DNA from: Flaccisagitta enflata
Lineage: Eukaryota > Chaetognatha > Sagittoidea > Aphragmophora
DNA: 64,000 bases
Direction: 5' to 3'
Assembly (NCBI GenBank): GCA_965153355.1
Contig: OZ231127.1
Location: 45,570,001 to 45,634,000, forward strand
Part shown: positions 11,141 through 22,233 of the stretch, piece by piece
Position numbering within the stretch: the first letter of the stretch is position 1
How the letters are laid out: each line of letters opens with the position of its first letter
Program-made: the position numbers and the translations under genes
Notes under the pieces: model-generated
What the model saw: the letters and a program-made list of their open reading frames with translations, nothing else
What the model was told of the DNA's origin: nothing
Database searches by the model: none

Positions 11141-11732
11141 AAACAAGTCCTCCAAGGATCGCACATGGTCAGCGGTACCCGACGCCCTGCTTGGAGTGAT
11201 CAGCTGAAGAAGTGAAGTGAGAGCAGGGCAGCGGCCCCAAAGAGCCGATGTCCTGTAGGATACAGGGGTGAATTTCCAGACGTCCTGAGAAGGCACATTT
11301 AAGGGCTTATTTGACTGATTGGAGCACAGTAGTGAGATCAGGGATGAGAGACCTGAGAGGGTGTTTTTAAGGGCTGAATTGAGACCCAAGTGGTCAGATT
11401 TTAGGTTTGAGAGGGCTAATTTTAGGTCTGAAATGGTTTAGTTTGGGCTTGACAAGATTTAGGGCCTTAGCAGGCTGATTTTGGGCTTGAGAGAGCTAAT
11501 TTTAGATCTGAGAAGGTTGATTTTGGGCCTGAGAGGGCCAAGTTTTGAGCTTGGGAGGACTGATTAAGGGCCTGAGAGGGCTGATTTGGCGTCCTGAGGG
11601 GGCTGATTTGGGACCTGAAAGGGGCCTTAGGGGGGACGGACAGACGTACGGATGGAGGGACGGACGGACATGTGGAAATTCACCCCTGTGTCCTACAGGA
11701 CATCGGCCCTTTGGGGCCGCTGCCCAAAAAAG
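11141..11732 (+). mobile_element. type F element, complete
   Basis: AAACAAGTCCTCCAAGGATC, ATGGTCAGCGGTACCCGACG, inner arm GGGCAGCGGCCCCAAAGAGC, CTGTAGGATACAGGGGTG, a 21-bp minisatellite, GGGGACGGACAGACG, then the inverted arm ending GGCCCTTTGGGGCCGCTGCC and AAAAAAG. The roughly 60-bp arms at the two ends of the minisatellite are inverted repeats. Confidence 0.85.
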
Positions 11733-11830
11733 TAGATGAATACAGATGGAAATTAAGAGAGATAGAGATTCACACAGACAGGGAGAAAGAGAGAAAGAAA
11801 GAAGCGAAGAAAAAAGAAAAAAAAAGAGAA

Positions 11831-11831
11831 A

Positions 11832-11893
<62 letters not shown>
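11831..11893. repeat. (AAAG)n microsatellite
   Basis: About 16 units following a looser purine tract. Confidence 0.97.
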
Positions 11894-11894
<1 letters not shown>

Positions 11895-12148
11895 GTTGAA
11901 ACAAGTAAGCCAGGGTTACAATTACGTCGCAAGACGGGTGGTCAGTGGCGTACAACACGTCAACCCCTAAACATATTTGTGCACAAACTTAATTACAAAC
12001 ACAGCTCCTCAAATGAGCGTTCTCACATTTATTAATAGTTATTATAACTCGATTATTGCAAACGGAAGGACGGATGGACGGATGGACCATTAAGCCATTA
12101 AGACAGCCGCCGATACGCAAATTGAAAAAAAAAACAAAAAAAAAAAAG

Positions 12149-12337
12149 GCTACCCCAGTCGCGTGCGGGTGGGCGGGGGCTGTAATTGAGGTCACTTATT
12201 CATTTGGGCAGGCGCAGTGAGGCTAAAGACCGCATAACCCAAAGAAAGTAAAGTGTTACAGAAGGACTATCGGACGTTACGACCGACCGACGCACCGACA
12301 AAGCAGGGTGTAGAGTCGCGTTGCACGCGACTAAAGA
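12149..12337 (+). mobile_element. type A element, 5' end lost
   Basis: GGCTACCCCAGTCGCGTGCG onward, CATTTGGGCAGGCGCAGTGA, and 3' hairpin AGTCGCGTTGCACGCGACT then AAA. A poly-A/C stretch replaces the first 15 bp. Confidence 0.75.
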
Positions 12338-12777
12338 TTATAAAGTTGTAACTAACAACTTGTAAGCGTTGAACCCGACCGAGTAGAATGGACAAACGGA
12401 TGGACATACGCTCAAACGGACTCTTTTACGTAGTCGTACAGTCACTGGTTCGCCAATGATATTATTAGGACCTAATATTAGGTGCACCGCGTAAAGTTTT
12501 TTTTTCTTTCATTATTTTCCATACAGTCAACCTTGGTTTCCTGACGAACACGTGATAGTCACGTGATAACACGCCACCCAAATTCGATCCTGACTTCAAA
12601 AGGATATTTGCCGACCTTGTTCGTGTTGTTTCGCCGAGTCGACGTGTTCGAGTGAAGGGGATTGTATTACACGCGTGTACACGCGTACGTACATAAGTAC
12701 TCACTACTCACGTGCACATGCGCACACATATCCCAAAACGATTCGGTATTGAATATTCATGCGCTTGCCGGAAGAAC

Positions 12778-12955
<178 letters not shown>

Positions 12956-13101
12956 CTTTTGCTGTTATTGTTGTTGGTGTAACACCACTGGTGTTGGTGT
13001 TTTTGTTAGCTTTCTTTCATTGTTGTTGTAATTGTTGTTGTTGTTGTTGTTGTTGTTGGGACCTACTTCTGTTGTTGTTATTGTTTTCGTTTTTGTTTTC
13101 G

Positions 13102-13200
13102 TTTTTAGATGCGTCCGTCAGGAACGCATCTCTATAAGAGGGTCTGTCCGGCTGTCGGTCCGTCTGTCCGTCGGTCCGTCCGTCGGTCCATAACTCCTGT
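13102..13200 (-). mobile_element. type C hairpin end
   Basis: TTTTTAGATGCGTCCGTCAG; arms AGATGCGT and ACGCATCT (13107-13131), CTATAAGAGGGTCTGTCCGG and (CCGT)n. The far end is not resolved; 13200-13890 may be its interior. Confidence 0.65.
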
Positions 13201-13544
13201 GCGAAAATCGCGTTTCTGGGCTGATTTTGGCCACGGTGAAATCCTATACTGATTACTGAATGTAATGGTCAACAAACGTGTTTTGAGAGCCTCCTTCACT
13301 ACTGTATAGTTTCATCAGTCTACTACGCGGATCAATAAAAAAGACGCACTTTAAATGACTATTTTTGCTATTTTCTCATTGATTTCAAGTTGAATTGAAA
13401 AGCCCCGTTTTTAAACTTCAGAATCAAAATTAAAAAGTTCTTAGTCTTGAGGCGTTTAGGCGTAGTAAAAAAAAGAGTAAAAATAGTCAAAAATTGTTTT
13501 CACAATTCCAAAAGAGAAAAAAAATCAAAGATAACTAGTGATTC

Positions 13545-13860
13545 ACTTTCAGGAGCTGTAACTTTTTAACCGTTTGAGATACAGGCTTGGGATTGGTCTA
13601 GAATGAATGAAAATTTGTGACTCTTCAAAATGACGTTTTCTGAAAAATGCTTGAAAATTTTTTAAAAGTTTAATCATTAGATAAAGAAACAATGAACTGT
13701 TTCTTAAATGATTTTGTATATTGTCATGTGCTCAAAATAGTAGTTATCTTTGACTGGCTATAACTTTTAAACAGTTTGAGATACAGACCTGGGATTAGTC
13801 TAGATTGAAAGAAAATTTGAAAAATTTCAAAATCACATCAGAGAAAAATTTTTTGAACAA
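13545..13860. repeat. diverged 195-bp tandem duplication
   Basis: GTTTGAGATACAGGCTTGGG then ATTGGTCTAGAATGAA at about 13573 recurs as GTTTGAGATACAGACCTGGG then ATTAGTCTAGATTGAA at about 13777. Confidence 0.75.
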
Positions 13861-14072
13861 TTTTTCCCTCTGTTCTATCAATAAATGACCAGGTGCGTCT
13901 TTTTTTTTATTCGCGTAGTATTCGTTCATCTGTCTCTCCACATATGTTACATATCAAGCAGAGACGGTCCGGACGCATCGTTGCCCGGTCGTAGTTGTTA
14001 TTTTGGTTGTTATTGCCTCACTCTGCCAGTTCACTACTACCTTACCCATCCATGTCCCCCGCTGAGTTTTAA

Positions 14073-14197
<125 letters not shown>

Positions 14198-14361
14198 TCG
14201 TCTTCAAGGCCTTCTTTTCCTAACTTTGCCCATGTTGGTCGTTAAATTCTGCGACTTTTCTAAAGACCGCAAACAGACAAAAAGTTTTGACCGTCGCTAC
14301 TGCCGCTTTCATTGCCGCCGCCGCGCCGCCACCGCCACCGCCGCTGTCGCCGCCACAGAGA

Positions 14362-15250
14362 AAACAGGTCGCCCAAGGGCAATATGTGGTCAGCGATACC
14401 CATTGCCCTACTTTGCATGATTGTGTGTTCGAGTGAGGGGAAGCAGGGCAGCGGCCCCGAAGGGGACGAAGTCCTGTAGAACACAGGGGGACTTTCGTTT
14501 GTCCGTCCGTTTAGTTGTTTGGGCCAAATAAGGGCCTAAGAGTGCTGATGTTAGGCCTGAGGAAGCCAATTCGAGGCCTGGAAAGGCTGATTTGAGGCTT
14601 GAGAGAGCTGAATTAAGGCTTGAAAGGCCATGGAGCGCTAAGTAGAGGCTTAAAAGGCTGATCTCTGGCCTGAGAGGCACAATCTTAGGCTTGAGGGGTC
14701 GGATTTAAGGCCTGACAGTCTGGACTTGAGGCCTAACAATTTGGATTTGTGGCCTGATAGGCCAGATTTGAGGCCTGACAGGCCGGATTTGAGGCCTGAC
14801 TGGCCGGATTTGAGGCTGGATAGGCTGATTTGAGGCTTGAGAGAGCTGAATTAAGGCTCGAAAGGCCATGGAGGACTGATTTTAAGCCAGAGAGTGCTAA
14901 GTTGAGGCTTAGAAGGCTGATTTGTGGCCTGAGAGGCACAATCTTAGGCTTGAGGGGCCGGATTTAAGGCCTGACAGTCTGGATTTGAGGCCTGACAGTC
15001 TGGTTTAAAGGCCTGACAGGCCGGGTTTGAGGCCTTACAGTCTAGATTTTAGGCCTGACAGTCTGGATTTGAGGCCTGACAGGCCGGATTTGGGGCCTGA
15101 CAGGCCCGATTTAAGATCTAACAGGCCGGATTTGAGGCCTGACAGACTGGATTTGAGACCTGACAGGCCGGATTTGAGGTCTGACAGGCTGGATTTGAGG
15201 CCGGACAGGCCGGATTTGAGGCCTGGCAGGCTGGTGGGGGAGGGGGGGAC
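14362..15250 (+). mobile_element. type F element, 5' portion (3' tip at 19540-19563)
   Basis: AAACAGGTCGCCCAAGGGC, TATGTGGTCAGCGATACCC, GGGCAGCGGCCCCGAAGGGG, then about 700 bp of 21-bp minisatellite (GCCTGACAGGCCGGATTTGA). The 3' cap reappears beyond the 4.2-kb insertion. Confidence 0.75.
14520..15235. repeat. 21-bp minisatellite (GCCTGACAGGCCGGATTTGAG)
   Basis: About 34 units, each containing the near-palindrome GCCTGACAGGC. Unit variants are GAGAGGCTGATTT and GACAGTCTGGATTT. Confidence 0.93.
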
Positions 15251-15500
15251 GAAGAAACAAACGAACGAAACACAAGTGTCATACCTAGACGTGGGGTTGA
15301 AATTGAGAAAACTCTGGTTTTTCCGCTGGTTTTGTACATTATTTGGGTTAACTATCAATGTTCAAAAGGAATTTAAATGTTTGGCAGAGCGAATTTTGAT
15401 ACAGCTTCATGTCAGGATGGGTTGTTGGTACAGGCCATAATCAACCTTTTGCATAAGAAGAAGGTTACTTCTAAAGCTTCTATCTTTTAAACAAAGTAAG

Positions 15501-15575
15501 CAATTGAGCTCAACTTGGGCTCATTTTAAAGAGCAGACACAGATCTTTAAAATGAGCCCAAGTTGAGCTCAATTG
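15501..15575. repeat. perfect 32-bp inverted repeat with 11-nt loop
   Basis: Arms at 15501-15532 and 15544-15575, containing GAGCTCAACTTGGGCTCATT and its complement. Further copies of this palindrome lie at about 15685-15751, 16340-16400, 18876-18925, 19013-19085 and 19193-19267. Confidence 0.95.
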
Positions 15576-15887
15576 CTCAATTCGTTTAAGAGATATGAGC
15601 TCAAGAAGTTGAGGTTTTTTCTGACCAATGGCAAATACCATTACAACTTTATAAGCTTATATCTCCTTAAAAAATTGAGTTTTTGAGCTCAACTTGGGCT
15701 CATTTTAAAGAGCACACACGGCTCTTTGAAATGAACCAAAGTTGAGCTCAATTGCTCAATTTGTTTAGGAGTTGATCTTTTTTTCTGATTAATGGCAAAT
15801 ACACTTGCAATTTCTAACGGTTATAATTCATAAATGAATTGAGCAACTTGGGCAACTTGGGCTCAAAGAGCAGACATAGCTCTTTAG

Positions 15888-16215
15888 CAGGCCTGTACAT
15901 TCTTGAGTTTTCCCCCCCCCCCCGGTGGGGGGGGGGAAAAAATCAAAGGGTCTGGAGATGGGGAAGGAAATCTAAGGGGGAAAAAAGAGAAAAAAAGGAA
16001 ATTTGGGGAAAATATAACTTTTTACAGTACCAAATCATAAAACTCAATTAGTAGAACACAATTTAACACTATTTAAACCTTAACTACATAGTTTTATTGC
16101 TATATGGGGAAAAAAATCATGGATATTAAAACGCGACGCGACGCGTCGTGGGGAAGAAAATCAAAGGCAGGGGGGGGGGAAAAAATCAAAAGCGACTCAA
16201 GAATATACACCCCTG
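15888..16215. mobile_element. hAT-like MITE with 8-bp target duplication
   Basis: 328 bp. Ends CAGGCCTGTACATTCTTGAG and CTCAAGAATATACACCCCTG are inverted repeats. CTCTTTAG at 15880-15887 and 16216-16223 is a perfect 8-bp duplication cut from the host palindrome repeat. The interior has GGGGGGAAAAAATCAAA blocks; no coding. Confidence 0.88.
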
Positions 16216-16429
16216 CTCTTTAGAATGAACCCCTTGAGCTCAATTGCTCAATTAGTGTAGAAGTTGATATTACTTTTAGAACAATGGCAAATATACTTAC
16301 AATTTCTAAAGCTTATAATTTCTTTACGAATTGAGCAATGGAGCTCAACTTGGGCTCATTTTAAAGAGCAGACACAGCTCTTTAATATGAGTCAAAGTTG
16401 AGGTCTGTAGCTCAATTTGTTAAGGACAG

Positions 16430-17770
16430 TCTTTTGACAAAACGAGGAGAGTAGATTTTGCTGATCACCGGTATGATGCTTAGGGGTAGTTTATTTCAAA
16501 ATGTAAGCTCGTAATTACCTCGTAGAAAATTACTGAGGACTGCTAGAAACTAATGGAAGAACGATTACTACAGGGAGGCCATGTAAAATCATGAAAAGAA
16601 CTTCTTTTTAAGGTGATTTATTTGGTCAGGCGGAAGCACACATTTAGGGACTTCATCAGCAATAAACATACAGATTTGCTCATCATTGGGCCATCTCGCA
16701 CATCAAAATGAACAAACCCGGTCTTATTTAGAATTTCAGAGCCATAGTTGGTCTCATTTAACTTTTTTTTCTTATTTGACCCTCTATTCTTATACCTAAA
16801 ATTGGTCAAAAAAGGCGTGATTTTTGCGTGATGTAGCCATATTGTCTAAAATTTCCCCTTTTCCTCAGAAATTATGTTTTTCTATGGTTCAGGTCTTTTG
16901 CCCCCATAGAGTCCTTCTGATAAACGCCGCAAAAATGACACCAATAGGTTGCATAAAATGAAGGAAACGTCTTTTCATTCAGTCTCTCACCAGACTGCTT
17001 TTTTGCTCTTTTTCTTCCCACCTTAAAAACCGCTAATTTGAACACCAATAAGCTACACTGTCATGGCAGATTAACCTCCTTTTATGTTTCAAAACACACA
17101 AGTCAAAAGTATCAAAGAAATTGGGGCGATTTGATGTTATGGAGTGTGACCAAAGTCGTTAGAAGCAAGTGGAAGAGTTTCTGGTTTTAAGACGTTAAAT
17201 TATCCCAACCTCAGTCCCACCCACTTGCTCGGCCTTGGCTTCTAAAAATGCATGCCCAAATAGGCTTCAACTGTTTCCCTGCAATCTTTAGTGGTTCTTA
17301 CACTATGATAAACAATATCATCTTTGAAACTTGATAAAATCAGCGGAAAATAAAGAAGAATAGAATTCACCGAGTTTCTGGTTTTAAGACGCCAGCCAGA
17401 AATTCAAGACTTAGAAAAAAAATGTTGAATTTCTGTGAAAAAAAAGTTGTTTTGGCCATGTTATCTTGACGTTTCAGACAATTAGGAATCGAATGAGCTT
17501 TACATTTTTGATCATTTTTTTACACCCCTACCACCCCACCCAACGCTATGAATTGTTTGTATCATTTCTTCATGTTACCAAACATATGGGGTTTGCCCGC
17601 CTTCATCAAACAACCACTTTCGCAGTAGATGCATACAAGTTTTCCTCCATGTGGCTATAAGGTAAATGAGGTAAATATCAGATCAATAATTTACCCAGGC
17701 CATTTACTATGCAGGAGGGGAAATATGTGATTTCAAAAAAACTTTAGCTTCATAAGTGGGCCAAAGGACA
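16430..17770. other. core of the 4.2-kb element
   Basis: AT-rich, non-repetitive within this window. Open frames are at most 64 codons (for example 17466-17660 +) and show no transposase motif. An ancient decayed coding core cannot be excluded. Confidence 0.4.
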
Positions 17771-17897
17771 AATTGGTGACTGAATCGTATACACAGATGT
17801 ACAGAAAGATGAAGAGGACAGACAGATCAATAGACGGACAAATATATGGAAGGATGAATACTTTTAAACAATTGAGTCAGCAAAGAAATAGCTATTG

Positions 17898-17907
17898 GTG
17901 TGTGTGC

Positions 17908-17971
<64 letters not shown>
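17898..17971. repeat. (TG)n microsatellite
   Basis: About 36 TG units. Confidence 0.96.
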
Positions 17972-17974
<3 letters not shown>

Positions 17975-18042
17975 TGACTGACTCATTTGGTGCAGCCAAC
18001 CCTAGAAGTTACTTTGTAAACAACGTTTTTGATGGCTCCTGA

Positions 18043-18184
18043 TAGAAAGATGGATAGAAAGATCAATAGATAGACAGAAAGATAAACAGATAGACAGACT
18101 GATTGATAACTAATGGTTATATAGATGGATAGATAGATGAATGGATAGATAGATTGATCAATCAATGAATAGATAGATGGATAA
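18043..18184. repeat. GATA/GACA tetranucleotide repeat
   Basis: Degenerate GATAGATAGACAGAAAG and GATAGATGGATA units. Confidence 0.9.
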
Positions 18185-18239
18185 ATACTGCCTTCTCTTT
18201 TCTGCTCAATTGGTAAAGGAGATATTAGCTACGGAAATT

Positions 18240-18293
18240 AAAGGACCCAGGGGAAAGAAATCAAAGGTTGTGCAACTATATTCACCCCTGATT
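18240..18293. mobile_element. hAT-like MITE end, relic
   Basis: GGGGAAAGAAATCAAAGG and CAACTATATTCACCCCTG match the right end of the MITE at 16215; the rest is missing. Confidence 0.5.
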
Positions 18294-18294
18294 T

Positions 18295-18490
18295 TAATCT
18301 CTTACAGAGAGGGTGTGTCCCCTGGTTGGTAGGTTGGTTGTTTGGTAATGTGAAATTTTGAATGATGCGAAATGTAGAGATTTCTAGGCATTACTTCTCT
18401 GGCCCAACCACATCACAACCCCCGCCCTGCTACGTAGTGCTACGTACTGCCCCTGCCCACTCGCAAGCGACTACTTATTGGCCGGGTATC
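18295..18490 (-). mobile_element. type A relative (J subtype), degraded
   Basis: AGAGAGGGTGTGTCCCCTGG, GGTAATGTGAAATTTTGAAT, CTGCCCCTGCCCACTCGC, AGCGACTACTTATTGGCCGG. The same order occurs at 54285-54440. Confidence 0.55.
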
Positions 18491-19539
18491 AAGTCTTTTT
18501 TCATTAAAAGAAGATGGCTCTCAAAGAAGATGGCTCTCAAAGGAGAAGAATAAGGTTTTTTGCCATTTTTCTGTAATTAGCATCATCTTTAGAATAGTGC
18601 TGCTTCTAAATGAATCAAGGTACAACCACCAAATTGGTGCCAAATTAGATTGCGCTTTAAGCTCAATTGTGATCAATCTGGGGTTTGAAGCTCCATTCGT
18701 TTGAAAGATGCAACCTTTCAAAGTTGAAAGGGTTTTTGCCATTCTTTTTATAAAAAACTTGAAGACAGCTGCTCCTTAAAAAACGAGCTACAGACCTTAA
18801 CTTGGGCTCCTATCAAAAAGCTGTGTCTGCTCTTTAAAATGAGCTGTGTCTGCTCTTTAAAATGAGCTCCTATCAAAGAGCTGTGTCTGCTCTTTAAAAT
18901 GAGCCCAAGTTGAGCTCAATCGCTCAATTTGTTTAGAAGTTGTAAGTGTATTTGCCATTGTTCTGAAAAGTACATCAATTTCTAGAGCTAATATCTCCTA
19001 TACCAATTGAGCAATTGAGCTCAACTTGGCTCATTTTAAAAAGTTGTGTCTGCTTTTTAAAATGAGCCCAAGTTGAGCTCAACCGCTTATTTTGTTCAGG
19101 AAATATAAGCTTATAAAATTGTAAGGTTATTTGCCATTGATCAGAAAAAAACCTCAACTTCTTGAGCTCATATCTCATAAATGAATTGAGAAATTGAGCT
19201 CAACTTGGGCTCATTTTAAAGAGCTGTGTCTGTTCTTTAAAATGAGCCCAAGTTGAGCTCAATTGCTCTATTCGTTTAGGAGATAGAAGCTTTAGAAGTA
19301 ACCTTCTTCTTATGCAAAAGGTTGATTATGGCCTGTACCAACAACCCATCCTGACATGAAGCTGTATCAAAATTCGCTCTGCCAAACATTTAAATTCCTT
19401 TTGAACATTGATAATTAACCCAAATAATGTACAAAACCGGCGGAAAAACAAGAGTTTTCTCAATTTCAACCCCACGTCTAGGTATGACACTTGTGTGGTG
19501 AGTTGTCAGCCCTGATTTTTGCGCAAATGCTTTGTCACC

Positions 19540-19563
19540 TTTGGGACCGCTGCCCAAAAAGCA
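19540..19563 (+). mobile_element. 3' tip of the type F element begun at 14362
   Basis: TTTGGGACCGCTGCCCAAAA AG is the F terminus and lies just outside the right end of the 4.2-kb insertion. Confidence 0.6.
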
Positions 19564-19615
19564 AGGACGATAAAAAAAAGGTAGGAAATCAACCAATCAG
19601 TGCAACATATACATA

Positions 19616-20433
19616 AACAAGTGACGCGGGGTCACAATATCGTTGCGGACGGATGGGTAGGGGCATCCTACCCCCTTCCATACCCCATGCCCAGGCATGC
19701 CCGCGTGCCCCAGGCATTTTGTTTTACTGTCGGGCACGCTGTTTTTGCTGATGGCGTGCCTGGTTGGCACTCTCATCACATCAGGCTAACTGACTTTCAT
19801 TAAGATTGACATTTTCTATTTGATTGCTAAAAGAAAGATCATCGATTCATTTAAATCTTTGATTTGTGTATCCATACATTCATTCAATCATTCATTCATT
19901 CATTCAATCATTCATTCATTTTTTCATTTATAAATTTTTTTTCATTCATTCATTCATTCATTTTTTCATTCATAAATTTCTTTTTTCATTCATTCATTCA
20001 TTTCAATCATTCATTTTATATTTATTCATTTTTCCATTGACTCATTTATTTTTTATCTTCATTTTCTGAAAATGGAATTGAATCTCTTGAATTTCATCTA
20101 TAAATCTGAAATTTTTCTGAATAAAGAACTTAATCAAATGAATGGATTATGGATCTTGGGTTCTTTGACTCATTTATTTGTTCATTTATAAATTGATGCA
20201 TTTGTTCATTTATTCTCAAAAGAGTTCAAAATTTCCTATATCTGTTGATAAAAAAAAATATCAACATTTGACTAATTTTGTGTTTTGCGTTCATTCTTTG
20301 CTGAATGAATGCATTTATCCTGGAAAAAAATGGTTTTACTAAGTATATTTGTATCATGGTATGAAATAGTTTAGACCGAGCGACCAACAGATGGAGAAAG
20401 CGTCTCATAGAGTGGCATGTCCGCAACTAAAAT
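19616..20433 (+). mobile_element. type B element with expanded interior
   Basis: 5' end AAACAAGTGACGCGGGGTCA, ATCGTTGCGGACGGATGGG. A possible 3' end GGCATGTCCGCAACTAAAAT lies at 20431. Between are GGCATGCC-type sequence and a CATT tetranucleotide tract. Joining the two ends is inference. Confidence 0.45.
19876..20050. repeat. (CATT)n tetranucleotide repeat
   Basis: CATTCATT units with TTTTTTCATTT breaks. Confidence 0.93.
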
Positions 20434-21232
20434 AGTGGCAAAAGCGTTAGATGGTTAGCGGTACCCGTTGCCCCTGTGTTTGTGTATGTGAGTGTGATGG
20501 TGAGAGGGGCAGCGGCCCCGAAGGGGCCGATGACCTATGCTCAGTAAGTTTGGAAGCCTCCAGAGTGAAGTTTGGAAGCTTGAGGCTGGAATTTGAGTCT
20601 TGCTGCAAGGATTTGAGCCTTGAATCTGGGATTTGAGCCTCAAAGCTAGGATTTGAGCCTCAAGGTTGGGATATGAGCGTCAAGGTTGGGATTTGAGCTT
20701 TGAGGCTGGGATTTGAGCCTCAAGGTTTGGATTTGAGTCTCAAGACTGTGATTTGAGTCCCAAGGCTGGGATTTGAGCTTCAAGGCTGGGATTTGAGCCT
20801 TGAGGTAGGAGTATGAGCCTTAAGGCTGAAGTTGAGGCCTCAGGCTGGAATTTGAGCACCTCAGGTTAGTATTTGAGCCTCGGAGGCTGGAACTTCTGAG
20901 CCTCGGGCTGGGTGAGCCTGAGGCTGGAATTTGAGCCTCGAGGCTGGAATTTGAGCCTCGAGGCTGGAATTTGAGCCTCGAGGCTGGAATTTGAGCCTCG
21001 AGGCTGGAATTTGGGCCTTGAGGCTGGAATTTGAGCCTCGAGGCTGGGATTTGAGCCTCGAGGCTGGAATTTGAGCCTCCAGGCTGGATTTTGAGCCTTG
21101 AGGCTGGAATTTTGGGCCTCAAGGGCGGGGAAGGGGGGGAACGGATGGAGGAGAAGAAGGAGGAGAAGGAGAAATTTGTCCTATGTGTGAAAGCATAGGT
21201 CATCGGCCCCTTCGGGGCCGCTGCCCAAAAAG
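20433..21232 (+). mobile_element. type F element, complete
   Basis: GCAAAAGCGTTAGATGGTTA, GCGGTACCCGTTGCCCCTG, arm GGGGCAGCGGCCCCGAAGGG, CCGATGACCTATGCT, a 20-bp minisatellite, then AGCATAGGTCATCGGCCCCT, TCGGGGCCGCTGCCC and AAAAAG. Confidence 0.88.
20560..21125. repeat. 20-bp minisatellite (GGCTGGAATTTGAGCCTCGA)
   Basis: About 28 units; the block at 20925-21080 is nearly homogeneous. Confidence 0.95.
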
Positions 21233-21292
21233 GAGGAAAAGAATAAGAATAAGGTGATTTCAAGAGTGGAAAAAAAAGGGAAGATGAATGAA

Positions 21293-21293
21293 A

Positions 21294-21345
<52 letters not shown>

Positions 21346-21352
21346 AAAAAAA
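21293..21352. repeat. (AAAG)n microsatellite
   Basis: About 14 units between two type F elements. Confidence 0.96.
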
Positions 21353-21380
21353 ATGAAAAAAGAAAAATGAATTGAAAAAG

Positions 21381-22224
21381 AAACAGGCCGCTCAAGCGTC
21401 ATTATGGTCAGCGGTTCCCGATGCCTCATTGATATCATTGAGTATTGTAGTGTTGGGGTAATGGGGCAGCGGCCCTGGAGGGGTCGATGACCTATGATTC
21501 CACACAGGGCAATTTTGTTTTGGGAGGCATGATCTTGGGTCTGAGAGTTCTGATCTGGGGTCCATAAGGTCTTATCTGGGTTGTGAGAGGCCTGATAAGA
21601 GGTCTGGGAGGCCTGTGTTAAGGCATAAGAAGCCTGAAAAGAGGTCTGAGAGGCCTGATTTGGGGTCTGAGAGGCCTGATTTGGGATCCCAGATGCCTGA
21701 TTTATAGTATGAGAGGCCGGATTTGGGGTCTGAGAGGCCTGATCAGAGGTCCGAAGGGCTGAGTTGGGGCCTAAGAGGCCTAATATGTGGTCTGAGGCCT
21801 GATTTGGGGTCTGAGAGGCCTGATTTGGGATCCCAGATGCTTGATTTGTAGTTTGAGAGGCCTGATTTGGGGTCTGGGAGGCCTGATTTTGAATCCAAGA
21901 GGCCTGATTTAGAATCCCAGAGGCCTGATTTGAGGTGTGAGAGGCCTGATTTGAGATCTGAGAGGCCTGATTTGAGGTCTGAGAGGCCTGATTTGGGGTT
22001 TAATAGGCCGGATTTGATGTCTTAGAGGCCTGATTTGGGGTTGGAAAGGCCTGATTTGGGGTCTGAGAGGCCTGATTTGGGGTCTGAGAGGCCTGATTTG
22101 AGATCTGAGAGGCCTGCTTTGAGGTCTGAGAGGCCTGACTGGGGCTTCGGGGGACACTGACATCAGATCGGAAAGAATTGCCCATATGGAACCATGGTCA
22201 TCAGCCTCCAGGGCCGCCGCCCAA
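21381..22224 (+). mobile_element. type F element, complete
   Basis: AAACAGGCCGCTCAAGCGTC, ATGGTCAGCGGTTCCCGATG, GGGGCAGCGGCCCTGGAGGG, a 21-bp minisatellite (CTGAGAGGCCTGATTTGGGG T), ending AGCCTCCAGGGCCGCCGCCC and AAGAAAG. The end hairpin is partly degraded. Confidence 0.83.
21530..22145. repeat. 21-bp minisatellite (CTGAGAGGCCTGATTTGGGG plus T)
   Basis: About 29 units; unit core is related to those at 4040, 11390 and 14520. Confidence 0.94.
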
Positions 22225-22233
22225 GAAAGAAAA

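Larger units (their letters stand above)
15271..19495. mobile_element. 4.2-kb long-terminal-inverted-repeat element carrying palindromic 180-bp repeats
   Basis: Left end CACAAGTGTCATACCTAGAC and right end GTCTAGGTATGACACTTGTG are inverted copies of each other; about 270 bp of arm is near identical. Each arm runs into 179- to 180-bp repeats built around GAGCTCAACTTGGGCTCATT palindromes. The 2.3-kb core has only short open frames and no transposase was recognised. No clear target duplication is visible. It splits a type F element. Confidence 0.8.
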
